64,000 bases of DNA from Ophioderma brevispina. Its lineage: Eukaryota > Echinodermata > Ophiuroidea > Amphilepidida > Ophiodermatidae. Where the stretch lies: positions 1-64,000 of the forward strand of contig JAMKCH010078644.1 in assembly GCA_023653785.1 (NCBI GenBank), written 5' to 3'. The notes below the pieces were generated by a model. That model saw only the letters and a program-made list of their open reading frames with translations. It had not been told where the DNA came from and did no database searches. Positions 12,163 to 22,657 of the stretch are shown piece by piece (position 1 is the stretch's first letter; each line of letters begins with the position of its first letter). Made by a program: the position numbers and the translations under genes.

Positions 12163-12829
12163 AATTCTATAGTAGTACTTCTACTACGGCTGGTCCCAAA
12201 ATAATTAATATTGATAAAATATATCACTGGTTTCCCCTGGTTTGTATAATTTGAATTGCCCTTTTCTGAACAATGTATCGTGCATTTGATTCGTGCCTTT
12301 TAATTGACTCTTGAATTTCCTGTCTCATGGTAAATGGCGCTCATCTGTTTTGCTTCAGTGATGTTGATGAGACCCCGGCTCATGGCCAGAAATGCTGCTG
12401 CTTTTCCTTTTATTCATCCTTGTGATTGTTTTATTTATTCTATTTTAAATGCTGGTACCCATTCACTTGGGACGTTTGGAATTCTGATTGATATTGAACA
12501 TATTTATCCAGCTATATAGAATATTTGTTTTGAGAAGGTGTTGTGGTTGTGTCTTATTATCCTCCCGTCCCTTCAGTAGTCCACTTACATGCCAGAATAA
12601 TAAGGAAAAATTCCACTGGTTTCCCATTTTAAACTATAAGATTATTTCTTGGTGCGGTCGTTTTTTAATATAATTTCTATTAGCATTTTGTATGTGTCCT
12701 AGTTTTTTAGATGTGGAATGTTTTCTTATTGAAAATACACAGTATTTGTTTTCCTCAATTTTTAACCGAATGGCTCTTTTTCGAAAACCAGTAAATAACT
12801 TCAATAATGTGTTTATATTTCCCAGAGAG

Positions 12830-12895
12830 AGGGCCGCCTGTATAACCTCTGTGCTATAGAACCCAGAATGATCGCCGGTTCGAATCCCGCCAAAA
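12830..12895 (+). repeat. tRNA-like SINE head relic
   Basis: The string ggttcgaatcc, a perfect internal B box of RNA polymerase III promoters, lies near 12880. It follows a degraded tRNA-like stretch, but no cloverleaf can be closed. A SINE or tRNA-pseudogene relic is the best reading. Confidence 0.35.
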
Positions 12896-13612
12896 GCAAT
12901 TTTACTAGAGGCTGTTTACAATGGCCTCAAGATAAAATGTAATTTAAAAACCTATCCACCTCAAACCTGTTGGTAACTTTTATAATTTATTTCTGATTTT
13001 TTAAAGATCTACTTATAATACAATAGCTGGGTTATTCCATTTTGCATTGTAACTCTGACTACTTTTCCTATGATTATCTCTGGTAGCTATTAACGCAGGC
13101 CTTTCCAATTATTGCTTTTCGTCACAGGACTATTTGATGACAACCATTGGTCTTGAAGTGTTAGATAGACTAGGATTGACAATGTCTTAAGGGTCAATTG
13201 GTAAGCAAGCTTTATCTATGGGAGCTCTCGCTTTATAGAACTTGTTTGTAAGAATTACCAGTAAAAAAAAGAATTAACACGGTATACATTTGTCGTACTT
13301 TTATTCAAATACAATTTTTTGTCTGTCCATTAAGGTCATAACCACAAATTGGGTCAAAGGACCCCTGACCTGAGCACGAACATTTTCTGAGGCCACAGGT
13401 CACACACATAGTTAAAGTCACACACGGGGGGAAATACACTGTATTGTCTACATCATCAATAAACTGAATACGTGACGTCACACCAAACCTATGTGTTCAC
13501 CGTTTTTCTTTTAGTTTGATAAAAGTTGTGGGACCGTGTTCTCTCAACACCAGGCCTGTGATCTTGGCCAGTAAAAAACTGATTCAGCCTTGTATGGTTT
13601 AACACGTAAGTG

Positions 13613-14206
13613 GACAAGGGGGGTCTAGGGACTCACAAATCACGTTTTGCCAGTTTTACGATTAACGATTATACTTGTTGGACTTAGATTTTTGGTATAG
13701 GTCTAACTTTGGCTACGAAATCTTTTCATGAAAAATATTAAATCCATCGCCCCGTTAATTTGGGCTTTCCCAAAACAATGCCAGACTTTTTGTCCTTTTG
13801 AAAGCTGGGAATTCCAGAATTTATGTCTAATCCTAGATGTGGATTCCAGCCACTGTTAGGTATAGGGTGACGGAATTCCAGCGTTTTTACGATTTCCAGG
13901 TAAAATTCCAGCAAAAATCAATATTTTCAACGCCCTCTATACCCCTAAAATAATAATCTAGGAATTCCATTTTTTTTACATTGGTAGTTTAGGAAGTCCT
14001 GGAATTTTCCGGAAGGTAGTGTCCTAAAATTCCTGTAATTTTACGGAAGGTACGCCTGGAATTCCATATAATTCATTGAAGGATAGCCATGAATTCCAGA
14101 TATTTTGTGAACAAAAATTGTTGCCCTCTATAGGTGGGGGTGTGAATTTTTTTCTGGAATAGCCCATTAGATAAATTAGTGGCGACTCCCAAAGACCCCT
14201 TGTCCT
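13613..14206. repeat. Candidate foldback repeat with GGACAAGGGG ends
   Basis: GGACAAGGGGGGTCTAGGGA at 13613 is imperfectly matched in inverted orientation by gactcccaaagaccccttgt, then cc, ending near 14206. Between them, about 13757-14165 is absent from segment B and is rich in the palindrome GGAATTCC (near 13808, 13872, 13961 and 14058, plus degenerate forms). No coding is visible. It may be a foldback element carrying a nested satellite-like insertion. Confidence 0.45.
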
Positions 14207-15539
14207 CAACGGGAGTGTCATAAAATTTAAAACAAGTCAATTCTTACTATTTCCCGTTTTTGTTTACATATTCCTGTAGTTAATCCATAATAATAATATA
14301 AAATTCAGTAATCCTTTATATGCTGATTACCGATCACTTTGGTTTTGCCATATCTCCATCCCGCTACTGTACAAACCCCAATGGGGAAGTTACACGGCAG
14401 ACGATGCCACCTATATGACATATTAAAAATGAACATAATTTGTTTTCAAAATAGGAGATTGGCCCTTTTAGAAGTCCTATTAACAACTTTTTCATTCCAC
14501 ATATACGTATATTTGGTGGGAAACCGTGTTAATTTGTGTTCCCCTTTGTCCCGATTGAACGTTTTGCACTTAAATTTTTAAGGCTTTTTGTGTGATTCTA
14601 ATTTTTTGCTAAATTGTTATTGTTGATGACCCTGCAGGTGGGATACAAATTTTCGTGCTAAAATTCCTTCGAGAATGTGGTTTCCGTGTGGAGGGGGGGT
14701 CCAGGAACCTCCTTTCCACCACGGGAGTAAGAAAATCATGTCCACTTCAGTATTAACGTCGACCCCCGGTTATCTCTCTGTTTTTCCATAGGGTTCGCAT
14801 AAAACAAAAAGGATTGTCTGAACTACTAGACTCAACATTTTTGGAAATTGGAAAACGGTTCTGAGTTGTAACCTTTATGTATGCATTGTGCAATGTGGGA
14901 TTGATTTGCTTACACACACGTGTTGTATTACACTGTCCAATCATGGGGCGTTATATTGTATTGTAATTGGGTGTCCCGTTACTTGATGCACAAGCATAAT
15001 GAACATCGCTATGACATAGCTGCAATCCGTGAAAACCTTGATTAATTTTTTGTACTAAACGCAAAAAAATCACAATGGCCAGCCAACCCCAAAAAGAATC
15101 ATCCATTTACTCAAACGTTTGTAATTTGTCAGCCTGTCTAGTTAAACATTCTGTGACCCATTAACATATGATTTTGTAATCATTGAATTCCATATGCCGC
15201 CCATATAATAAGTAGCGGCGTGATCTACTTTTGATTCTGCCTATTGGTAACATGGTATCCCATTCCTTAATAACTCTAATTCTCTAAGATGACTATAATT
15301 GATAACTTATCTAACCTAGAGCTGCACTGTCTGTCTATATGCCTGTAATCAATCGATCATTTTAAATATCATTATTAATGCAGAGAGATTGTAAGATGTC
15401 ATCTCCAAGATGGTTGTCGAATCTGGCTGGGCAATGGCACTTACTAAGCGGTAAAAAAATCCGATCACTAATACTCTAGAGGTATCTCTTGTTTTTTGTT
15501 AGGTTTTTAAGCATCCATTGACGCCATCTTGGGATCTTG

Positions 15540-15935
15540 GCACCCTGACACAAGACGAGAATTTGTATTTAGCACAACTGCAAACTATGATTTCAGATTT
15601 GAAAAGCCCGATTGCCAAAACAATTTATGTGTGCTTATCATTCCATCATGAAATACCCATGGACAAGTCTGCAGTTGTGCTAAGTAACAGTTTTCTGTCT
15701 TTTGCCAGGGCGGGGGGGGGTGTAGGACACGATCTGCTCGATTTGGGCATTGGGGAATTCCATGCCTAAGAAAAATGATGATCCGTGGACAAGTCTGTTC
15801 TGCTGACTTATTGTTCAATGTACCATATCTTGAGAACCACTCAACCAAAATGAACATTTTTTCAGTCAAGATGCTCAATTACCCATTCTTTATGATAAAA
15901 TAAAATCCACAGATATCAAATTAAAAAAAGTGGAA
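15540..15935 (-). mobile_element. Non-autonomous mariner derivative, inverted
   Basis: The reverse complement of this stretch matches the left end of the mariner element at about 16590-16950: a gtggattttatttt...aagaatgggtaa block, 'cattttggttgagtggttct' and 'ttttggcaa-cgggcttttc'. It lacks the terminal CAGGGTGACCC. It contains an extra portion of about 135 bp bounded by two 'ggacaagtctg' direct repeats (15660 and 15786). It is present almost unchanged in segment B (about 36090-36490) and as a relative at 54690-55160. Confidence 0.7.
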
Positions 15936-16962
15936 AAATATATCATCGTTAGCCTAAAACGTGAATGAATACTGACCTTTGCTGACATTGACAGCTATAT
16001 TGGACGCCCATCTTGGATGCCATCTTGCAGATATTAATCACTTTGATTATCTTATAATGTTTAAAATACTCTGAATGAATTATGATGATATATACAAACA
16101 TCACAGCTCTTGGCTAGATGTAGCAATGAATTATAGCCATTTTGAATGGTTAATTGATTTGATTATCAAATTATTGAAAGAGATTCATAATGGTCTCAAT
16201 CAATATATCGATAACGCGTATACACTAAGTTAACACTCTACAGTAATTTCTTAATTACGTGGTTAGCGAATAATATTTTAATTGGTCACAATGGATTTTT
16301 TTGACTGAACAGGCACAAAATATCACACTTTTGAGTGATTAACAGATGAGTTTTTAGTGTTTTTGTGGCCATTTTTAATTTTTGTGTTTTTTTTAAAGCT
16401 CAAGGTTTCTCGTCTGGCACCCATCGGATTCAGATTCAGCAGGAGAAATAGGTCTCGAAACCGTCGAAAAACTTCATATAAATATAACGAGGTCACGTGG
16501 TCTGTAGCTTGGACTACAACGAAACGCATAGCCCGACAGACAACTTCAGATAATACAGGGTGACCCAATAAAAACTTTACCCAAAATGAAAGTGATATTT
16601 TTCCACTTTCTGTAATTTGATATTTGTGGATTTTATTTTCATAAAGAATGGGTAATTGAACATCTTGCCTGAAAAAAAATATTCATTTTGGTTGAGTGGT
16701 TTTCAAGATATGGTCCAACGAACAATGAGTCAGCAAAACAGACTTGTCCATGGGTATTTCATGATGGAATGATAAGTGCACATCAATTGTTTTGGCAACC
16801 GGGCTTTTCAAATCTGAAATCATAGCATGCAGTTGTGCTAAATACCAGTTTTCTGTCTTGTGTCAGGGCGGGCTTTTCAAATCTAAAATCATACTGTAGC
16901 GTGCAGTTGTGCTTAAAGCCAGATATCTTTCTTGAAGGAGAACTTTAAACATTCTTATAGTA

Positions 16963-17172
16963 ATGGCACCTCAATTTACGCCACAACAACGAGCCTTCGC
17001 GGTTAAGATTTACTACCAAACTGGTAGTTATGTAGCTGTGCAACGGCAATGCCCAAACAGGTTCCCTGGAGTGAGAGTACCAACCAAGCCTGCTATTTGT
17101 AACATGAGAAAACTGTTTGAAGCAGAGGGAACTTTGGAAAATGTTAACAAAGGACGAAAGCGGACTGCCTAG
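16963..17172 (+). pseudogene. Transposase N-terminus (helix-turn-helix, DUF4817-like)
   Basis: The 69-residue open frame begins MAPQFTPQQRAFAVKIYYQ and contains RFPGVRVPTKPAICNMRKLF and NKGRKRTA. This pattern fits the N-terminal DNA-binding region (DUF4817-like) of a group of Tc1/mariner transposases. It stops at TAG 17170-17172, where related proteins continue. Further sequence resembling ESRVANV follows in another frame just before the insertion at 17278, so the gene is broken. Confidence 0.75.
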
Positions 17173-17277
17173 GAGCGTCAGAACGTCTGCGAACATTCAC
17201 TTGCTGTAAGACTGAGCATTCGCAACAACCCACGCGCCAAGCATAAGGAGAGCCGTGTCGCAAATGTGTTTTTCAGC

Positions 17278-17646
17278 CAGTGGCGTAGCCAGGGGGGGAA
17301 GGGGCAGGTCACGGTGTCCCCCCGACCGAGATATGTTTTGTCGGTACATACGGTCCGTCGGTACATTTATAAAAAACAGCTGTTTTTTTTTTTTGAGTCG
17401 TGTTGCATGATAGAGCTTCATGAAAATTGGTTAATACTAATAACTGCTTAATCGGTCCATAATACCACTCTATATGTATATTTGCGTTGGGAGCCCCCCC
17501 CCCCCCCCTTTAGTATCTTCTCGTTGGCAACCCCAACCCACCCGGCGTAGCGTAGCGATCCGAGAAAAAATCTTGTCGGTACAATACACCTGTCCGGTAC
17601 ATTCACAATCTGTGCCCCCTCGTCAACAAATCCTGCTACGCCACTT
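17278..17646 (+). mobile_element. hAT-type MITE nested in mariner copy A
   Basis: The insertion opens CAGTGGCGTAGCC and closes GCTACGCCACT, giving short terminal inverted repeats of hAT type. Segment B lacks it and preserves the empty site catttcagcgc near 37797. From this an 8-bp target-site duplication of about ATTTCAGC can be read, seen as tttttcagc on the left and atttcgcg on the right, with one or two changes. The 369-bp body has poly-G, poly-T and poly-C tracts and no coding capacity. Confidence 0.8.
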
Positions 17647-17804
17647 ATTTCGCGCCTCGTTTAGCTGAGATACACATGCATCATTGGCCATCCATCAAAA
17701 TTGTGAGACGCTATAATTGGAACCAGTGGTCCTCACGTAGGCTGGCGGTTTTGCTCAATCTGTCTATCAACAGACCAGGCGCTTGCTTAAGAGAAAACTT
17801 GTTT

Positions 17805-18325
17805 TGTTGTTGATGAGGCCAATTTTCCAATGACTGGCTCAGTGAACTCTCAAAATGTGAGAGAGTATGCGCCAAAAGGGAATCCTCCCAATGATTTTGT
17901 CTACGACAGACCTAATGATCGCAGGAAAGTTGCAGTTTTAGCAGCTGTTACATGTAACAATAAGGCTAATTGGGCCCATTTTTATTGATGGAAATTTGAA
18001 TGGTGCCGGTTATCTCAATATCATTAATCAACATTTGGAACCAGACTTGCGGCGCATTTTTCAGCAGCAAAGAAATGGAGCAATTCGTCGTGCCTAGTTT
18101 CTTCAAGACGGTGCACCAGCACGCAGTTCTGTAATGGTTAGAACCGCCTTCAGGAACCCTTTCCAAATCGGATCATTGCATGGATTAGGGCATGCGGTGG
18201 AATGGCCCCCCTCGGTCACCGGATCTACTCCGCTAGAATTTTGGCTTTGGGGTGATGTAAAAGCTAGAGTTTTTACAATGAGGGTCCCCCAAACACATTA
18301 CCAGAACTATGACGACGGATAACGA
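17805..18325 (+). pseudogene. Transposase catalytic region, broken
   Basis: Fragments in order: VVDEANFP (about 17808, with the first catalytic Asp), SVNSQNVREYAP (17845), then FLQDGAPARSS (18090, second catalytic Asp intact in this copy), then AVEWPP and TPLEFWLWGDVKARVF (18195-18270). The third catalytic site, SPDLTPLEF in related proteins, is frame-damaged here but reads correctly in copy B. Spacing between the second and third acidic residues is about 37, though indels make that uncertain. Together with the TA flanks this supports a Tc1/mariner family; the clade is not assignable by eye. Confidence 0.75.
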
Positions 18326-18779
18326 TCCTTACTGCAATTAGGAGAACGCGTGTAATATCAAGAGCTGTTCAACACATGCACTCCAGGGCTACCAAGTACA
18401 TCGCAAATCAGGGAGAACATGTGGAAGATAGAAACTAAGGTAAGACCGTTAAGATAAATTACATTTGATGTTGCAATTGTGTTAAACCTGCCTAAAAATG
18501 TTGCTCCGTGGACAAGTCTGTTGCTGACTCATTGTTCGTGGAACTATTTTGAGAACCCCTCAACAAAATGACAAAAAATCAGGTAAGATGCTCTATTACC
18601 CATTCTTTAGGATAAAATAAAATCCACAGATATCAAATTACAGAAAGTGGAAAATATAAGTTTTTATTGGGTCACCCTGTATAGATAGATTGTGCTATTA
18701 CATTTCCAGTTTACGCCGCCCGTGTGCAATTAACTATGGCAGTCCGGTAAGTACGTATATCCTGTTTCTAAAATTGAAA

Positions 18780-19170
18780 AAAGTTGGCGTAAATTGAAAC
18801 CAGCGTTTTGAAAATTCTCAAGACGGGAATAATACCGAAAGGCCTTGTGGGGAAAGGGATGCGGCCAGTAACAATTGCGTGTTCACTTTCCTTGTTTGCG
18901 TGTTTGCGAGCACTCTACAAAAACGTTCGATTTTCTCGCTAGGTTCTATAGGTTCAGACCCAATTACGATACAGCTTCAAACAAAACATATAGTAACGGA
19001 CCCTCTGATGCAAAAATCTCCATAGAACCCTTCGTTTTCCGGAGATATTTGACATTTAGTTTCATTTGCATGCATTCGCTATGACGGACTGATAACGTTA
19101 ATCTCTCGCGCAGTACTAATTTAGATAATATCTTCGCAGTCTGTGACACAGACTACACACTTTCCGGACC
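18780..19170 (+). repeat. Repeat R, copy in segment A
   Basis: The segment from 'tggcgtaaattgaaacc' through 'cttcgttttccggagatatt' to 'actgataacgttaatc' recurs at 38960-39370 in segment B and independently at 58505-58830. All three are in the same orientation. The third copy lies outside the A/B duplication, so this is a dispersed repeat in its own right. No coding or terminal structure is seen. Confidence 0.8.
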
Positions 19171-20535
19171 TGCTCGTTATGCATTACAATGCAAGTGCGT
19201 ATTACGCTTGAGATCCAATCACAAATTAACTGAAACTACAATGTGTTTACCACAAGATGGTATCGTCATTTTAACCTGTATAATAACTCGATGTTTGTCC
19301 AATGTCAACATTTCCATCAAACAGGAACGAAGTCCTAAGTTGTGGAATTATGCAAAAGAATAAAGTGCTTGTACTGGAAATGTGGTGGTCAATTACATGG
19401 GTAACCATGGGTTTCTCTATAATTAGTATATATGTATGAACGGATGTTTTTGATTGTCTTGTTACTCTGCAATGTTTGTTTACGTCGTCTTGCAAAAGGT
19501 TTGTTCAGTGTCTTGTCTTAAGAATAGTAAGGGTGGCAATTACTCGAGCTTGCTCTGCTTGGTCACCCCACCGCTAATATCATTTTTACACTTTGTGATG
19601 TATTGATAATGGTGAAAATAAATGAAATTAAAATGACTGATACTGCGAAGGATTTCAAGGATTTAAAGCTAGGCAAATTGAATTGTGATCGTGATCAGTT
19701 AAGACATGTGAGGACAAATCTCAGCAACAACAACAAAATAAAACAATTTCAACCAGTGGACGGTCCCCCGGCATACTGATAACAGTGTTTCTACCATGCA
19801 CCAATTGCAATTAAAACCTAGGTTGCAAAATTAATGCTTAGCTTCAATCAGTCGGTAACTTGTCCAATGGGCTGCCTGCCATGAAATTAGAAAAAAAGAT
19901 TAGGCAGATTTGACGCTACCTTGATCAAAGCTCAAAGTCCACAATAGACTGGTGCATGCCAGAGGGTATTTTGAACCAACTACAACACATGTCAGTATTA
20001 GGGGTTAAAGGGTTCCAGAAGATACGAAACAAGCTATTTCATGATCATGCTAAAAATTCCATAAGTACTAAAAACGCTTTAAGGGCTAAAATGCTCAGCG
20101 AGAATATGATTTTTGTGGGATCGCGTGACCCTGTTGAGGTGTGAATTTCCCCAAATGGGTTCATGGGGCTTGGCCATCATACACCCTCTGGGTTCATATG
20201 CTCATTTCAAGGTTGGATTTCTTACAAGAATTAGACTATGGGGTATGTCCTTCTCTGCTGTTGATTTGTAGTCTCCATCGGGCATAGGGCCAAAACCAAT
20301 TGTAAATGTCGTACTAAATTAGGATGTATAAGGAGATGACATATACGCATGATTCTAGCAGAATCTCTGACGATGCGAAACTCAATAAAGGTACCGCGAG
20401 TTAAAATGAAGAATCATGACAAAAATAATAGGTCATCTACTTCTAAATACTATAGATATTACGACGCTGAGACCTAAATAAGACTAGAAGCATTAGCGTT
20501 AGTTTCTCTGGTTCCACACTTAAAAACGGTAAACA

Positions 20536-20615
20536 GTCCTCTTGGTCAGTGTAATTCTACGACCTAGTTAGCGAGAGGACTTGGTTCGAGACCAGTATTT
20601 CGTCTTATTTAATTC
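20536..20615 (+). repeat. tRNA-like SINE fragment
   Basis: A B-box-like ggttcgagacc at about 20582 follows 'gtgtaattctacgacctagttagcgagagga' and precedes 'tcgtcttatttaattcaat'. A diverged relative lies at 50720-50815 ('gtaattcgcactcacgcctataaagcgagag...aggtcgagacc...ttaattcaattt'). It is probably a SINE family with a tRNA-derived head. Confidence 0.35.
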
Positions 20616-21480
20616 AATGCTCGCCGGTTTCTATGAGTTTCTAATAATATTGTTCCTAATAAATTATTAAAATCATAACCGTCTGCTCCCGCAATTATCA
20701 AATGGTACATTTCTGAAAATGGAAATAATAACCTGTCACCTAATTTGCTGAAAGTCGAGGTGTAGAGAGATTGTATTGACGATATCACCAAGCGGGAGAT
20801 TATATGTTGTAAAATTAGGGCCCAGGATGTCCTTGGGGCACACCACAATTCAAAGAAAACATCAGGAAAGTCATTATTGACACACGCTGTAACGATTTGA
20901 GACAAATGTGATTAAACCAAGAAATAGCTGAGCCAAACACCCACCAGGTAAGTTTGGAATGTATGAAAGAGAGTATTGTGGTCGGTGGTGTCAAAAGCAG
21001 CTGTAAGATCGAGCAGGACCAACAACACAAATTTATTTTTATCTAGCTCATGAAAAATATCCCCTTGCACTTTAAGGAGCATTACTGATCCAGGAGGGTA
21101 ACACAAGATTTAGAAAATTTTTCAACCAGATCGTTAACATCACTTGGCTCAGACATATTAACAAGCACATTCTCATGACTAAATGCTTCAACATCAAGTG
21201 TACGAAAATCTCTACGAGTATACGATACTTTCATAGGACATGGTTTCTTATACCTAACAGTACTCTTAATGATGGAATGGAGTGTTAATGGTGATTCACC
21301 AACACTATGATTTACAACAACATTATCATCCACTCTGTATATGATGGGGGGGGCCTTAACGGTCAAATAAGTAGTATTAAAAAAAAACTCGCCCGGGCAA
21401 GACAAGAAAGCCAGGTAATCGCGAAATCGGGTCCTTTGTTTGCTTATCCGGACATTTCCTCCCTCCTGACCCATGACCTT
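20609..21480 (-). pseudogene. CR1/L2-like LINE remnant (linker plus reverse transcriptase)
   Basis: Minus-strand fragments read, from 21474 down, through an endonuclease-RT linker (RRDFRTLDVEAFSHENVLVN, then CVTLLDQ). RT follows with LVLLDLTAAFDTTDHNTLFH at about 21000, containing the catalytic-domain AAFDT motif, and then LNCGVPQG at about 20840. The fragment lacks the endonuclease and the YADD box and is frameshifted. A stretch of about 117 bp after 'LLDQ' is deleted relative to segment B. It is a dead non-LTR retrotransposon fragment inside segment A. Confidence 0.8.
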
Positions 21481-21494
21481 TGACCCTGATCTTT

Positions 21495-21835
21495 TGGAGT
21501 TATTTTTGTGCGTTATGGAGTTAATCGATGAGTTATGTTCTTAGAGTTATTTTTAGTGAGTTATGGACGGGGTTATGGAGTTATGTTTTGACAAGTTATT
21601 TTTTGGTTATGGAGTTCATAATTTATATTTTAGAGTTCTTTTGATGGGGTAAACGCGAAAAGCAGGGGTGAGTTATGGATGGAGTTCATCGATGAGCTAT
21701 GTTTTAGAGTTATTTTTGGCGAGTTATGGAGTTCGTCGACGAATTATGTTTTACAGCTTTTTAGAGTTATGTTTTGGTGAGTTATGGACGGAGTTCATCA
21801 ATGAGTTATGTGTTTGGAGTTTTTAGTTCATTTAG
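21495..21835 (+). repeat. Degenerate GAGTTATG tandem repeat
   Basis: Units of about 50-60 bp built from 'gagttatggac/aggagtt(c)at', 'cgatgagttatgtttta' and 'gagttatttttgg' repeat about six times. Segment B has a shorter version at 42565-42810, lacking about 100 bp at its left end. This looks like copy-number change after duplication. Confidence 0.75.
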
Positions 21836-22242
21836 AGATTTCTTATAAGCTGTATTGTAAATGTGACTGAAGACAAGTACAGTTATGTGCCAAGCTTTAT
21901 TAGGATTGTTCAGGCAAGTTACTAACATTTATCATGGGTTAATTCCCGTTCAAATCCATAGTTTCTTTGGCAACCTTTTAGAAATTGCTCATTCTGGAAA
22001 ACTGGTAATTTAAATTCTCAATTTCAAGAATTTCTAGTTACAAAGAATGTCCTTGTGCAGAGGTCCTCGTCCAAATCAACTCGACTACCTTTTTATCATC
22101 ATGCATCGCTGTGCGTAGTCTTTCATCTTGAATGTTTGGCTCACAAGTTAACTTTCTCCATTTCAATGTACCTCTATCTTTCTAGTGTCGATATGTATGA
22201 TGTATTACATGTCAGAAGTACTTTGTTTTTTAGCCTTATGAG

Positions 22243-22332
22243 CTGTGTGTGTGTGTGTTATGTGTGTGTGGGTGGTGTGTGTGGTGTGTGTGTGCCTGTG
22301 TGTGGGTGTGTGTGTGTGTGTGTGTGTGTTGC
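22243..22332 (+). repeat. (GT)n microsatellite
   Basis: A nearly pure GT tract with occasional interruptions. Segment B has a shorter form with GTGC interruptions near 43217-43282. Confidence 0.95.
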
Positions 22333-22351
22333 GCGGTGTGTTAGTACAAGA

Positions 22352-22657
22352 GGTACATTGTGGGAGTAAAGATAGGTAAAAAGCTACATTGTGGGCGTTT
22401 TTGTCATTATGGGAGTAAACGCCCACAATGACTCTCTGCCAAATGCTGTTTTTGGCCTCTAGGGGGGGTAGGGAAGGATCTAAGCTGGGTGCACACCAGC
22501 GTTACACATGGATTGTATATTGCTGTGAGGGTGTAAAAAAATTATACAAAATAATCCCACAGTGTATGAATATACCTACAAATACCCCCACAATGCATGT
22601 AGTACGATTTATAAACAAAAACACACAACTTTGTGGCGGTATTCCCACAATGCTACC
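22352..22657. mobile_element. Short MITE with CATTGTGGG inverted ends and inner hairpin
   Basis: The 306-bp block starts GGTACATTGTGGGAGTA and ends with the near-perfect inverse of GGTAGCATTGTGGGAATA. The extra sequence of about 450 bp (22335-22785) is absent at the same place in segment B (43290), so it is an insertion or the product of a deletion in B. Inside, CATTGTGGGCGTTT (22387-22400) and its exact reverse complement AAACGCCCACAATG (22417-22430) form a 14-bp hairpin. Further inverted CATTGTGGG relatives lie at about 22551 and 22583. No coding; the family is unknown to me. Confidence 0.6.

Larger units (their letters stand above)
16556..18679 (+). mobile_element. Tc1/mariner-type transposon, copy A
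   Basis: The element begins CAGGGTGACCCAATAAAAAC at 16556 and ends in the inverted GGGTCACCCTG at 18679. It is flanked by TA on both sides (16554-16555 and 18680-18681), the target-site duplication expected for Tc1/mariner. The terminal inverted repeats are unusually long, about 190 bp (16556-16750 against 18490-18679), and include a shared 'gtggattttatttt' block and 'caatgagtcagcaa'. The body encodes a broken transposase. A hAT-type insertion lies at 17278-17646. Without it the element is about 1.75 kb, the size of copy B at 37088-38863. Confidence 0.85.

Noticed and set aside
22055..22369. Cysteine/valine-rich open frame
   Set aside because: The repetitive part is a translation of the (GT)n microsatellite.
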